Of a stretch of DNA of 30,171 bases, positions 14,205 through 22,507 are shown in pieces. Every line of letters begins with the position of its first letter. Position 1 is the stretch's first letter. The notes beneath the pieces are model-generated. The model searched no databases. It was not told where the DNA came from and worked only from the letters and a program-made list of their open reading frames with translations. The stretch is from assembly GCA_964577175.1 (NCBI GenBank), contig CAZNYC010000040.1, positions 1 through 30,171 on the forward strand, in the 5' to 3' direction. A program made the position numbers and the translations under genes. Source of the DNA: BS750m-G62 sp964577175. Its GTDB lineage: Bacteria; Planctomycetota; Phycisphaerae; FEN-1346.

Positions 14205-15320
14205 TCACCCCCCCAACCGCTGGATCAGCACGTCGGCGATGCGTTCGGCCGCGTGGCCGTCCCACTTCTCCGGGGCGGGGCAGGTGAAGCCCTCCGTCGC
14301 CATCACCTCGCGGAACGCCGACCGGATCCGCTCGGGATCGGTCCCGACGATGCGGTTGCATCCCACGTCGACGGTGACCGGCCGCTCGGTCCCCTCGCGC
14401 AGGGTGAGGCACGGCACCTTGAGGATGGTGGTCTCCTCCTGGATGCCGCCGGAATCGGTCAGGACGACGCGCGCCTCGGCCATGAGTCGGAGGAAATCGA
14501 GGTACCCGAGCGGTTCGACGATCCGCACGCCGCCCAGCCCGCCGCCTGACTCATCGAAGTACCCGAACTGCTCCATGTTTTTGCGCGTCCGCGGATGGGC
14601 CGGGAAGACGACCGGCATCTCGCCGGCGATCTCCCGGACGGCCCCGAACACCCGGCCGAACGTCTCCCGGTCATCCACGTTGCTCGGCCGGTGCAGCGTC
14701 ATGGCCGCGTAGCCCTTGGGCGCCAAGCCCAGGTCGTCCAGGACGGGGCTGGAACGTGCCTTCTCGAGGCTCGCCAGCAGCGTATCGATCATCACGTTGC
14801 CGACGAAGTGGATCTTCTCGGCGGGCACGCCCTCGGCCTCGAGGTTCGCCAGGCCGCTCGGCTCGCTGACGAAAAGAAGATCGCCGATCGCGTCGGTCAG
14901 GACGCGGTTGATCTCCTCGGGCATCGCCCGGTCGAAACTGCGGAGCCCCGCCTCCACGTGGGCCGTCGGCACGTGCAGTTTGGCCGCCACCAGCGCGCAC
15001 GCGATCGTGGAGTTCACGTCGCCCACGACGACCACGGCGTCCGGCTGCTGCTCGCAGACGACGGGCTCGAAGCGTTTCATGATCTCGGCCGTCTGGACGG
15101 CGTGGCTGCCGGAGCCCACCTCCAGGTTCACGTCCGGCCGGGGGATGCCCAACTGTTCGAAGAAGAGGTGGCTCATCCGCTCGTCGTAATGCTGGCCCGT
15201 GTGGACGAGGATGGGATGGGCGGCGTCGCGGTCGCCCAGGACCCGCATCAGCGGGGCGATCTTCATGAAATTCGGACGGGCGCCGACCACGTTGAGAATC
15301 CGGACGGGCGTCGGGGGCAT
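14205..15320 (-). CDS. wecB: UDP-N-acetylglucosamine 2-epimerase (non-hydrolysing)
   Basis: The 371-residue cytoplasmic enzyme converts UDP-GlcNAc to UDP-ManNAc, a precursor for surface polysaccharides. It has the GT-B fold signals of the family: VVGARPNFMKIAPLM at the N terminus, HTGQHYDERMS, VVVGDVNSTIA, HVEAGLRSFDRAMPEEINR (catalytic acid residues) and LTDSGGIQEETTILKVPCLTLR (nucleotide-binding loop). The length is normal. The ATG at 15320 starts the conserved domain and has AAAGGAGG about ten bases upstream. An in-frame ATG at 15371 would add residues not expected in the family. It is separated from the sugar cluster upstream by 314 bases of repeat-rich DNA, so independent expression is likely. 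Confidence 0.95.
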   Translation of the reverse strand: MPPTPVRILNVVGARPNFMKIAPLMRVLGDRDAAHPILVHTGQHYDERMSHLFFEQLGIPRPDVNLEVGSGSHAVQTAEIMKRFEPVVCEQQPDAVVVVGDVNSTIACALVAAKLHVPTAHVEAGLRSFDRAMPEEINRVLTDAIGDLLFVSEPSGLANLEAEGVPAEKIHFVGNVMIDTLLASLEKARSSPVLDDLGLAPKGYAAMTLHRPSNVDDRETFGRVFGAVREIAGEMPVVFPAHPRTRKNMEQFGYFDESGGGLGGVRIVEPLGYLDFLRLMAEARVVLTDSGGIQEETTILKVPCLTLREGTERPVTVDVGCNRIVGTDPERIRSAFREVMATEGFTCPAPEKWDGHAAERIADVLIQRLGG

Positions 15321-15634
15321 CAGGTCGCATCCTCCTTTGCATCTCGGTCCATGTATCCTTGAGGCCGCCAAAACCCATGTCGCAACGGAGGTGCCGCGGT
15401 TTGCTTGTCAAACCGTGCGCCGCACCGGGAGACACGCATGGCGAGCAATCCGTGGCACGCGGCTGCTGACGGCCACGGCCTTGGTCCTGGCGGCGCCCCT
15501 GGCGGTCTTAACACTACAACGCTGACTCGTGCGCGGCGGGTCTCCGCACCCACCGCGCCGCCCTGAAAAGGGCGTTTTGAGCGCGGTGGGTACGCCAGAC
15601 CCAACGCGCAAAACGCCGACTTAGCGTTGTAGCG
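15321..15634. other. Repeat-rich gene-free stretch between wecB and manA
   Basis: This 314-base stretch holds the wecB ribosome site, a hairpin CGGTTTG-CTTGT-CAAACCG (15397-15415) of the CTTG-loop family, and the inverted-repeat element at 15508-15638. I see no convincing coding frame. No clear wecB promoter stood out. Confidence 0.7.
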
Positions 15635-15638
15635 TTAA
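15508..15638. repeat. 131-nt element with 22-nt terminal inverted repeats starting TTAA
   Basis: The left end (15508-15529) TTAACACTACAACGCTGACT.. and the reverse complement of the right end (15617-15638) agree at 19 of 22 positions. Inside are two type-2 hairpins: GCGGCGGGT around CTCCGC (from 15533), and GCGCGGTGGGT facing ACCCAACGCGC (15580-15609). The right end overlaps the last codon and TAA stop of manA. The structure is like a small non-autonomous mobile element carrying the common hairpins as cargo. Confidence 0.72.
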
Positions 15639-16639
15639 ACGGCCGGGCCTTTGCCCGGCGGCGCCGCGACGAGCGCCGTCAGCCCCGCCGGGGCGTCGAG
15701 ACTGTACCACGCCGCCGACGCCGGCACCAGCACCGTTTCGCCGGCCTGCAAGGGAATGTCGCCGTCGTCGGTGGCGAGGCGGCCGGCACCGTCCGTCGCG
15801 ACGACGGTCGCCCACGCCCCGTCCGTGGACGCCGACCACACCCCGCCTTCCAGGCGCACACGGGCCAGGGTAAACGCGTGGCAGGCCACGAGACTCTCGA
15901 CCGTCCGGCCCTCCTCCGCCTGGACGACACCCCGCCCGCCCGAGGGCGGCAGGTCGTCCGCCGGACGCACGGCCGCCAGCGCCTCCCGCACGTGCAGCGG
16001 CCGGGGCCGGCCGTCGAGCCCGACGCGGTCCCAGTCATACACGCGGTACGTCACGTCGGAGGTCTGCTGGACCTCGGCCAGAAAGACGCCCGGCCCGATG
16101 GCATGGAGCAGGCCGGCGGGCACCCACACGAAGTCCCCCGCCGCCACCGGGCGCACGTGCAGCAGGTCCGCCAGACCGCCCCCGGCGATCGCCGTTTCCA
16201 GGGCGGCGACCGGCGTGCCGGGCACGAGGCCCTCCACGACCCACGCGCCCGGTTCGGCGTGGAGGACGACCCAGCACTCGGTCTTGCCGGCCACCTCCCC
16301 TGCCCCGTCCGCCTGGGCGTCGCCCGACGGGTGCACCTGGACGCTCAGGCGGTCGGCGGCGTCGATGAACTTGACCATGAGCGGAAACGGCCCGGCCGGT
16401 CCGGACACCGGGGCCGCGCCGCCGAGGATGGCCGCCGCGTCCTCGCGAAGGAGGTCCCGGAGGGTCCGGCCCGCGCGGCGCCCGCCGGCGACGCGGCTGC
16501 GACCGTGGGGATGGTCCGCCAGTTCCCACGATTCACCGATGGGCCGGCCCGGAGGCAGCGGCTTGCCGAACACCTCGGCCAGGCGCCGCCCGCCCCACAC
16601 GCGCTCGTGGAACACCGGCTCCATTTTGAGCGGCTGCAT
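15635..16639 (-). CDS. manA: Mannose-6-phosphate isomerase, class I
   Basis: The 334-residue cytoplasmic zinc enzyme interconverts mannose-6-phosphate and fructose-6-phosphate. The zinc ligands of the type-I cupin are visible: Q101 and H103 in LSVQVHPS, E121 in GKTECW, and H179 in VPAGLLHAIGPG. The N-terminal ERVWGGRRL and VYDWDRVG segments are also typical. The length matches the short bacterial form. The ATG at 16639 is preceded by TAGGAG, and that TAG is the stop of the upstream dehydrogenase, so the two are translationally coupled. The TAA stop lies in the terminal repeat of the element downstream. It is the last gene of the minus-strand sugar cluster that starts with the SMP-30-like gene. 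Confidence 0.93.
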   Translation of the reverse strand: MQPLKMEPVFHERVWGGRRLAEVFGKPLPPGRPIGESWELADHPHGRSRVAGGRRAGRTLRDLLREDAAAILGGAAPVSGPAGPFPLMVKFIDAADRLSVQVHPSGDAQADGAGEVAGKTECWVVLHAEPGAWVVEGLVPGTPVAALETAIAGGGLADLLHVRPVAAGDFVWVPAGLLHAIGPGVFLAEVQQTSDVTYRVYDWDRVGLDGRPRPLHVREALAAVRPADDLPPSGGRGVVQAEEGRTVESLVACHAFTLARVRLEGGVWSASTDGAWATVVATDGAGRLATDDGDIPLQAGETVLVPASAAWYSLDAPAGLTALVAAPPGKGPAV

Positions 16640-16648
16640 GGTGGGCTC

Positions 16649-17407
16649 CTACCGCATCAGCATGCCGCCGCTCACGTCCACCGTGGCGCCGGTCATGAAA
16701 CCGGCCCGAGGGCTCGCGAGGAACGTGACGACGTCGGCCACTTCCTCCGTCCGGCCGAGCCGGCCGATGGGAAGGCGGGCGGCGAACCGCTCCGGCGCCG
16801 CGTCCACGTACGGCGCCACCATCTCGGTATACATCAGGCCCGGGGCCACGCCGTTGACCGCGATCCCGTGCGGCGCCATCTCGCGCGCCAGCGACACCGT
16901 AAACGCGACGATGGCGCCCTTGCTGGCGTCGTAGGCGCTCTTGCCGGACCGCGACCCCCGGAACGCCGCCTGCGACGAGATGTTGACGATCCGCCCGGGC
17001 CGTTCCTCGGCCCGGAGCCGGCGGACGAGTTCCCGGCTCGCCAGGAACGTGCCCGTCACGTTCACCTGGAACGCCCGGTTCCATTCCTCCTCGGATATCT
17101 CGGCCGTCGGCACCACGGGGCAGTAGGCGGCGTTGTTCACGAGGACGTCCACCGGGCCCAGCGCCGCCCGGACCCGGTCGAAGAGGTCCGTGACGGCCGC
17201 CTCGTCGGCCACGTCGGCCTGGAAGGGCGCGGCCGTGCCGCCGGCCTCCGCAATGGCGTCGGCCACCGCCCGGGCCTTCTCGGCCGAGCGGACGTAGTTG
17301 ACGGCCACGCGGGCGCCCTCGGCGGCCAGCGAGTGGCAGATCGCCTTGCCCAAGCCGCGCGAGCCCCCCGTGACGACGGCCACCTTGTCCGCCAGATACA
17401 GGTCCAT
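16649..17407 (-). CDS. Short-chain dehydrogenase/reductase (SDR), FabG-like
   Basis: This 252-residue NAD(P)-dependent Rossmann oxidoreductase has TGGSRGLGKA at 13-22 (cofactor loop), NNAA at 91-94, NISS with S144/S145, and Y159-D-A-S-K163 as the catalytic pair. The ending GFMTGATVDVSGG is typical of classical SDRs. The segment after strand 2 (NYVRSAEKA) suggests NADP(H), as in FabG. The ATG at 17407 has GGGAGAG six bases upstream. It overlaps translation signals with manA and follows a second SDR, with 97 bases between. In this setting oxidation or reduction of a sugar, sugar acid or polyol is more likely than fatty-acid synthesis, but the substrate is not readable. Confidence 0.9.
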   Translation of the reverse strand: MDLYLADKVAVVTGGSRGLGKAICHSLAAEGARVAVNYVRSAEKARAVADAIAEAGGTAAPFQADVADEAAVTDLFDRVRAALGPVDVLVNNAAYCPVVPTAEISEEEWNRAFQVNVTGTFLASRELVRRLRAEERPGRIVNISSQAAFRGSRSGKSAYDASKGAIVAFTVSLAREMAPHGIAVNGVAPGLMYTEMVAPYVDAAPERFAARLPIGRLGRTEEVADVVTFLASPRAGFMTGATVDVSGGMLMR

Positions 17408-17504
17408 TCGCGCTCTCCCGCCCTGCCTTGGAGCCCGGCGGTTACAACGAACCACCGCGGTCGTCGCGCGGCAGGTCAGGAAGTCCGCCGCGCGGAAACG
17501 GCGA

Positions 17505-18290
17505 TCAGTGCATCTCGCGCCCGCCGGTCACGTTGACGGCCTGGCCGGTCATGTAGTCCGCCCCCGGCGAGGCGAGAAAGCGGGTGACCGCCACCACGTC
17601 CGCCACGGTAGCCAGGCGGCCCAGGGGCACCTTCGCGGTGAACCGCCGGATGACCTCCTCGCGCGAGAGGCCCAGGGTCGCGACGTACCCCGCCGAGACC
17701 TTCTCCCACACCCCCGTCTCCACCACGATGCCCGGGCACAGGCAGTTGACGGTGATGCCGTCGCCGGCCAGTTCGTGCGCCAGGGCCTGGGTCATGCCGA
17801 TGACGGCGGCCTTGGCGGCGGAGTAATGCGCCATGAGGGCCGACCCCGTCTTGCCGGACTTCGACGAGAAGTTGATGATCCTGCCCCCGCCGGCCGCTTT
17901 CATACGCGGCACGACGTGCTTGATGAAGAAGAACGACCCCTTGCAGTTGACGGCGAAGACGCGGTCCCACTCGTCCTCGGCAATGGTCTCCACTTGCCCC
18001 TGGGCCACGACGCCGGCCACGTTGACGAGGACGTCGACCCGCCCGCCGAAGGCCTCGCCGGCGGCCTCGACCACGCGGCGGACCTGGGCCTCGTCGGTCA
18101 CGTCGGCCGCAAGGCCCCGGCAGGCGCCGTCGCCGGCCAGGTCGCCGACGGCGGCCTCCACGGCGCCGGCCTCGAGGTCGGTCACGAACACCCTGGCGCC
18201 AAGGCGACAGAAGTCCCGCGCGATGCCCTTGCCGATGGCGCCCGCGGCGCCCGTGACCAGGGTCACGGCCTGGCGGAGGTCCACGCTCAA
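17505..18290 (-). CDS. Short-chain dehydrogenase/reductase (SDR), sugar/polyol type
   Basis: The protein has 261 residues. It carries TGAAGAIGKG at 13-22, an acidic D38 at the end of strand 2 (VFVTDLEA) that favours NAD(H), LVNVAG, NFSSKSGK with S142/S143, and Y156-S-A-A-K160. The ending ADYMTGQAVNVTGG is classical. The best start is TTG at 18290, nine bases after AGGGAG; the in-frame GTG at 18284 is possible. Together with the neighbouring SDR, ManA and the SMP-30-like lipoprotein it forms one minus-strand cluster. Related SDRs act on sorbitol, gluconate, rhamnose or fucose, so a role as a sugar dehydrogenase is plausible but unproven. Confidence 0.9.
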   Translation of the reverse strand: MSVDLRQAVTLVTGAAGAIGKGIARDFCRLGARVFVTDLEAGAVEAAVGDLAGDGACRGLAADVTDEAQVRRVVEAAGEAFGGRVDVLVNVAGVVAQGQVETIAEDEWDRVFAVNCKGSFFFIKHVVPRMKAAGGGRIINFSSKSGKTGSALMAHYSAAKAAVIGMTQALAHELAGDGITVNCLCPGIVVETGVWEKVSAGYVATLGLSREEVIRRFTAKVPLGRLATVADVVAVTRFLASPGADYMTGQAVNVTGGREMH

Positions 18291-18360
18291 GGTGACGGTC
18301 TCCCTGCTGGGGCCGCCGGTCGCCGACCGGGTGCGCCGACCCTTGCCGGCGGCCGTCGCG

Positions 18361-19452
18361 CTACCGATCGAGATGGATGACGGACATCGTCCGGTGCGCG
18401 TCGGCCTTCTTGTTCTTCAGGCCGGGGAACTCGCCGTCGAAGTTCGAGATCAAGAGGTCGTCGCCGCGGACGCACGGCTCGCACGGCTGGTCGAGGAGGC
18501 CGGTGGAGCCGTCGGCGTCATCGTTCTCCCACAGGGTTTCCAGCCGGCCGTCCAGGTGGATGATGTGGATGGCGTTGTTCTGCGAATCGGCGATGGTGAG
18601 CACGTCGGCCTTCGCGTCGTAACACATGCCGTCGCCGCACGGGCACCGCGGGTCGCGGACGAACAGTTCGTTCGACGCCACGCTGCCGTCGGCGTTGAAC
18701 GTGATCTTGTACACCTCGCCGTTGCCGAAGAGGCTGCAGTACAGGTTCCCCTCGCCGTCGAAGGCGAGACCGTCGGCGCCGGCGAGGTCCTCGCGTTCGT
18801 TCGGCTTCGTGGTGAACGTGGCGATGCGGTGCGGGTCCTTCTGGCCGGGGGCGTTGAGTTGCACCGGCCCGTCCGTGAACTCGTCGATGTGGAAGCGGTA
18901 CACGCCGCTCTTACCCGGCGCGTCCGGCAGGTCGAAGAAGGTGTCGCTGACGTAGACGTAATCGCCCTTCCACCGGACGGCGTTGGCGAGTTTGAAGCCC
19001 TCGACCACGGGCTCCGCGTCCACCGGTCGGCCGTCCTCCATCCGCACGCGGATGAGACGCGAGGCGCAGTCCGTGTTCCAGAAGTACTGGTTGTCGGCCA
19101 CGTAGAGGTGACCGTCGGGGCCGAACTCCAGGCCCATCGGCCCGCAGCGCTTCGTTTCCGGGTGGATGGGCATGGTGAACCAGAGATCGTAGTCGTTGTC
19201 GGGCGTGATCTTGAACAGGACGCCGGGGAACCGCTGGTCCACGAAGTTCGGGCTGGCCACGATGACGTTGCCCCGGCCGTCCGGCGCCAAGCCGTCCGGC
19301 ACGTTGATGTGCCGCGGCAGCGAGACGAGCAGGTCCGGCCGGTGGCTCTGCGCGGCGGGGGCACAGCCCCCGGCGATCGGCAGAACGGCCGTGAGACCGA
19401 AGACGGCGAGGCAGACGGCGGTGCGGCGAAGGACGAGGGCGGTCATGGTCAT
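18361..19452 (-). CDS. SMP-30/gluconolactonase-like beta-propeller lipoprotein
   Basis: The protein has 363 residues. A signal sequence ends in IAGGC with Cys30, so it is probably a lipoprotein facing the periplasm. The rest is a six-bladed-propeller pattern of repeated strand motifs: NVPDGLAPDGRGNVIVASPNF, PMGLEFGPDGHLYVADNQ, NAVRWKGDYVYVSDTFF, GADGLAFDGEGNLYCSLFGNGEVY and GMCYDAKADVLTIADSQNNAI. These blade repeats and the acidic/Asn residues resemble SMP-30/gluconolactonases, which open sugar lactones at a bound divalent metal. A non-enzymatic NHL-type propeller is the alternative. The first ATG (19452) has AAGGAG seven bases upstream. It heads the minus-strand sugar cluster and faces the UroD-kinase-transporter operon across 323 bases. 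Confidence 0.82.
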   Translation of the reverse strand: MTMTALVLRRTAVCLAVFGLTAVLPIAGGCAPAAQSHRPDLLVSLPRHINVPDGLAPDGRGNVIVASPNFVDQRFPGVLFKITPDNDYDLWFTMPIHPETKRCGPMGLEFGPDGHLYVADNQYFWNTDCASRLIRVRMEDGRPVDAEPVVEGFKLANAVRWKGDYVYVSDTFFDLPDAPGKSGVYRFHIDEFTDGPVQLNAPGQKDPHRIATFTTKPNEREDLAGADGLAFDGEGNLYCSLFGNGEVYKITFNADGSVASNELFVRDPRCPCGDGMCYDAKADVLTIADSQNNAIHIIHLDGRLETLWENDDADGSTGLLDQPCEPCVRGDDLLISNFDGEFPGLKNKKADAHRTMSVIHLDR

Positions 19453-19775
19453 GGTCGGCTCCTTGGCGGTCGGGTTCCGCGCCCCTGCGGGGGGCGCTCG
19501 TGTCGGCAAGGCTCCAGCGTACGCGCCCGCGGCCGGCCGTGCAACGGTTTTGCGGGCGAATCGTCGCGTGGCAGGGACAGGGGGAACGTGCCCCGGCCGG
19601 CCTTGCCCGGCCGGGGGCTCCGAAACGGCGCGGGGAAGTTATTATCCCCCCCCTCACCCTTGCCCTCTCCCTTGCCCTCTCCCGCCCGAACAGAGGGAAT
19701 ACCGGCCGCGATTGTTTGACGCCCGCCGCCCGCCCGTGTATACGTGGACGGGAACCCCGGCGGAGCGAGACCACC
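19453..19775. other. Divergent regulatory region between two sugar operons
   Basis: This stretch of 323 bases has no gene. From left to right it holds a weak minus-strand promoter-like pair TTGCAC...TACGCT (19544-19516, 17-base spacer), a perfect 10-bp CTTG-loop hairpin CCCCGGCCGG/CCGGCCGGGG (19591-19616), a pyrimidine-rich tract with two copies of CCCTTGCCCTCT (19657-19680), and the plus-strand promoter at 19716-19744. No recognised operator stood out. Confidence 0.6.
19716..19744 (+). promoter_or_regulatory. Candidate promoter of the UroD-like/FGGY/RhaT/GldA operon
   Basis: TTGACG (19716-19721), a 17-base spacer and TATACG (19739-19744) predict a start near 19751, leaving a leader of about 25 bases before the ATG at 19776. 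Both boxes are close to consensus, in contrast to the GC-rich surroundings. Confidence 0.55.
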
Positions 19776-20849
19776 ATGAGCCCCATGACCGGCGCCGAAC
19801 GCGTCCGCTGTGTCCTGGCGCGCGAGCAGCCCGACCGCATCCCGCACTTCGAGTGGATCATCGACCGCCGCGTCCGCGACGCCATCTGCCCCGGCAGCAC
19901 GATGGAGGAGTTTACCGTCCGGATGGCCCTGGACGCCATCCTCACGGCCCCCGACTTCGCCAAGGAGGAGATCGGCCCCGGCCTCCATCGCAGCGAGTGG
20001 GGCATGGTGATGAAGGACTCCGGCGAGGAGCATTCGGTCGCCGTCGAGCACCCCGTCCAGACGCTCGAGGCCCTCCGCCGGTACGAGCCGCCCGACCCCC
20101 GCGCCCCCGGCCGGTACGCCTCCGTCGAGCGGACCGTCGCGCGGTACAAGGACGACCGGGCCGTCGGCGTCCACCTGAACGACGTGTTCTCGATTCCGCG
20201 GTACCTGGCGGGGTTCTCTCGGCTGATGACGGCGACGGTGGACGAGCCGGACCTCGTGCGCGGGCTGGTCGATATCTCGGTCGAGGCGAACGTGGCAATG
20301 GCGGAAGAGGTCGCCCGCCGCGGCGTGGACTTCGTCTTCACGGGCGACGATTACGCCGCCGCCGCCGGGCCGTTCTGCTCCCCCGCGATGTTCCACGAGT
20401 TCTTCCTGCCCGGCCTCAAACGCGTGATGGGCGCCTTCCGCGACGTGGGCCTGCCCGTCATCAAGCACTCCGACGGCGACATCCGGCCGCTGCTCGAGAT
20501 GATCCTGGAGGCCGGCGTCGACTGCCTGGACCCGATCGACCCGATGGGCGGCCTGGACATCGGCGAGATGAAGGCGGCCTACGGTGACCGCATCGCCCTG
20601 AAGGGCAACGTCAACTGTGCCGCCACGCTCGTCACCGGTTCGGAACGCGACGTGGTGGAGGAGACGAAGGACGTCATCCGCAAGGCCGGCGCCGGCGGCG
20701 GGCTCATCCTCTCCTCCTCCAACAGCATCCACTCGTCCGTCCGGCCGGGCAACTACCTCGCCATGTGGAACGCCGTCCGGATGTTCGGCGGCTACCCGCT
20801 GGCGCTGGATGAATGGGAAGGGGCCGGCGCGGGCGAAGCCTTCGTGTGA
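19776..20849 (+). CDS. Uroporphyrinogen decarboxylase-family protein (non-haem, MtaA/CmuA-like branch)
   Basis: The 357-residue TIM-barrel protein is in the UroD superfamily. It lacks the N-terminal signature and the active-site arrangement expected of HemE and is closer to the branch that includes corrinoid/CoM methyltransferases. Visible are ERVRCVLAREQPDRIPHFEW at the N terminus, DFVFTGDDYA (185-194), VIKHSDGDIRPLLE (H231) and LKGNVNCAATLVTG (C281), then LILSSSNSIHSS. In MtaA-type enzymes the His lies in an HxCG zinc motif; here it reads HSDG, so that Cys is missing. The ATG at 19776 has GGAGCGAG upstream and is about 25 bases from a good promoter. It leads a four-gene sugar operon. Planctomycetes often carry such proteins beside sugar genes, from memory. 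The function is unknown. Confidence 0.83.
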   Translation: MSPMTGAERVRCVLAREQPDRIPHFEWIIDRRVRDAICPGSTMEEFTVRMALDAILTAPDFAKEEIGPGLHRSEWGMVMKDSGEEHSVAVEHPVQTLEALRRYEPPDPRAPGRYASVERTVARYKDDRAVGVHLNDVFSIPRYLAGFSRLMTATVDEPDLVRGLVDISVEANVAMAEEVARRGVDFVFTGDDYAAAAGPFCSPAMFHEFFLPGLKRVMGAFRDVGLPVIKHSDGDIRPLLEMILEAGVDCLDPIDPMGGLDIGEMKAAYGDRIALKGNVNCAATLVTGSERDVVEETKDVIRKAGAGGGLILSSSNSIHSSVRPGNYLAMWNAVRMFGGYPLALDEWEGAGAGEAFV

Positions 20850-20852
20850 CGG

Positions 20853-20911
20853 GGCCGGCCGTGGCACATGGCGCGTTCAGCGCACGGCCGGGCAAGACCG
20901 GCCGTGGCACA
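20853..20911. repeat. Type-3 (CAAG-loop) hairpin repeat with 33-nt sequence shared with 24779-24811
   Basis: GGCCGGCCGTGGCACATGGC and the following 13 bases (20853-20885 in all) are identical to 24779-24811. A complete hairpin follows with arms CACGGCCGG (20883-20891) and CCGGCCGTG (20898-20906) around GCAAGA, then GCACATGGC again. It sits between the UroD-like and FGGY kinase genes, just before the kinase ribosome site. Confidence 0.85.
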
Positions 20912-20934
20912 TGGCATTTGTGCAGGAGGCCGCG

Positions 20935-22485
20935 ATGGATTACCTCATCGGCATCGACCTCGGCTCCACGAGCCTGAAGGCGGTCGTCTACGACCTCGAC
21001 GGCAACGCCGTCGCCCAGGCCGCCCGACCCACCGAACGGTCCCACCCGGACCCGGCCCATCCCGACTGGACCGTCTGGGACCCCGAGCAGATCTGGGGCG
21101 GGACGGCCGACGCCCTCCGCGACGCCCTCGCCGACCTCGACGACCCCACCGCCATCCGCGCCGTCGCCGTCACCGGCATGGGCATGGACGGCGTGCCGAT
21201 GGACGAGGCCGGCACGTGCCTGTACCCGTTCATCAGTTGGCACTGCCCGCGCACCCGGCCGCAGCAGCAGTGGTGGCTGGAGCACATCGGGGCCGAGCGC
21301 CAGTTCGCCCTCACGGGCAACCCCGTGTGGCCGATCAACTCGGCGCTGCGGATCCTGTGGATGCAGGCCCACGAGCCGGACGTCCTTGCCCGCGCCCACA
21401 AGTGGGTGCTCATCGAGGACTTCGTCACGTACCGCCTGTCGGGCGTCTTCGCGACGGACTACTCGATGGCCTCGAACACCCTCCTCTTCGACCAGCGCCG
21501 CCGGGCGTGGTCCGACGAACTGCTCGAGGCCTCCGGCATCGACGGCCGCCTGCTGTGCGACCCGCACCCGAGCGGCACGGTCATCGGCGAGGTGCACGCG
21601 GCCGCGGCCGAGCGGACGGGGCTGCCCGAGGGCACGCCCGTCGTCCTCGGCGGGCACGACTTCCTGTGCGGGGCGCTGCCGGCGGGGGCGTTCCGGCCGG
21701 GCGTCGTCCTCAGCGTCCTCGGCACGTGGGACATCGTCGTGGCCGCCCTCCCCGAGCCCGTCCTCACACCCGAGGCCGCCGCGATGGGCGCGTGGGTCGA
21801 TTCCCACGTCGCCCGCGACACGTGGGCGGTCATGGGCTCGGCCGTCGCCGGCGAGATGCTCGAATGGTTCCGCGACCGGTACGGGGCGGAGGAACGGCGG
21901 CAGGCCGAGGGCGCGGACGCCTCACAGTGGGACCTCCTGATGCAGCCGGCCGAGGCGTCGCCGCCGGGCGCCCGCGGCGTCCTCTTCCTGCCGCACATGT
22001 CCGGCTCCAGTTTCCCCATCGTCGATGCGGACTCGATGGGCGCGTTCGTGGGCCTGCGGACCGTCACGACGAAGGGCGACATGGTCCGGGCGCTCGTCGA
22101 GGGCCTCGGGTACCAGTTCCTCCAGATCCTGCGCGGGCTGGAGGCGTCCTTCGGCCTGAAGGCCGACCGCCTCGTGGCCGTCGGCGGCGGCACGCGGAAC
22201 CGGCTGGCCATGCAGATCAAGGCCGACATGGCCGGCATGCCCATCGAGGTGCCCGCCCTGGAAGAGGCCACGCCGCTCGGGGCGGCCATCCTGGCGGGCA
22301 TCGGTGTCGGCCTGTACCGCGACGAGCAGGACGCCTTCGACCGCGTGTGCCGGTCCGGCCGCGTGGTCGAACCCGACCCCGACGCCACCGCCGTCTACGC
22401 CGAGCGGTACCCCGTGTACGAGGGGCTGTATCCGGCGCTGAAGGAGATTCATGCGAGCCTGAGCCCGCGGCTCGACGCGCCGTGA
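20935..22485 (+). CDS. FGGY-family carbohydrate kinase
   Basis: This 516-residue cytoplasmic kinase phosphorylates a sugar or sugar alcohol with ATP. The two actin-like halves are clear: GIDLGSTSLK (6-15) with D8, and TGMGMDGVPMDEAG in the N-terminal half; LGGHDFLCGAL with the catalytic base D242; and VAVGGGTRNRLAMQIKADM plus EEATPLGAAILAGIGVG for nucleotide binding in the C-terminal half. The sequence between is nearer to xylulo-/fuculo-/rhamnulokinase-like members than to glycerol kinase. The ATG at 20935 has AGGAGG a few bases upstream. It is followed after 22 bases by the RhaT-type transporter and then GldA, so it most likely acts on the product made from the imported sugar. The exact substrate cannot be assigned. 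Confidence 0.92.
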   Translation: MDYLIGIDLGSTSLKAVVYDLDGNAVAQAARPTERSHPDPAHPDWTVWDPEQIWGGTADALRDALADLDDPTAIRAVAVTGMGMDGVPMDEAGTCLYPFISWHCPRTRPQQQWWLEHIGAERQFALTGNPVWPINSALRILWMQAHEPDVLARAHKWVLIEDFVTYRLSGVFATDYSMASNTLLFDQRRRAWSDELLEASGIDGRLLCDPHPSGTVIGEVHAAAAERTGLPEGTPVVLGGHDFLCGALPAGAFRPGVVLSVLGTWDIVVAALPEPVLTPEAAAMGAWVDSHVARDTWAVMGSAVAGEMLEWFRDRYGAEERRQAEGADASQWDLLMQPAEASPPGARGVLFLPHMSGSSFPIVDADSMGAFVGLRTVTTKGDMVRALVEGLGYQFLQILRGLEASFGLKADRLVAVGGGTRNRLAMQIKADMAGMPIEVPALEEATPLGAAILAGIGVGLYRDEQDAFDRVCRSGRVVEPDPDATAVYAERYPVYEGLYPALKEIHASLSPRLDAP

Positions 22486-22507
22486 CAGACGGAAGGAGGC
22501 CCGTGCA

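Noticed and set aside
19776..20849. HemE (uroporphyrinogen decarboxylase of haem synthesis)
   Set aside because: The N-terminal signature and active-site arrangement of HemE are absent, and the neighbours are sugar genes.
19449..20867. Long minus-strand frame opposite the UroD-like gene
   Set aside because: The plus-strand frame has the UroD motifs, a ribosome site and a promoter; the minus frame is an antisense shadow crossing the repeat region.
20935..22485. Glycerol kinase assignment for the FGGY protein
   Set aside because: GldA and GlpD nearby make it tempting, but the substrate-region sequence looks nearer to xylulo-/fuculo-/rhamnulokinase types, so only the family is given.
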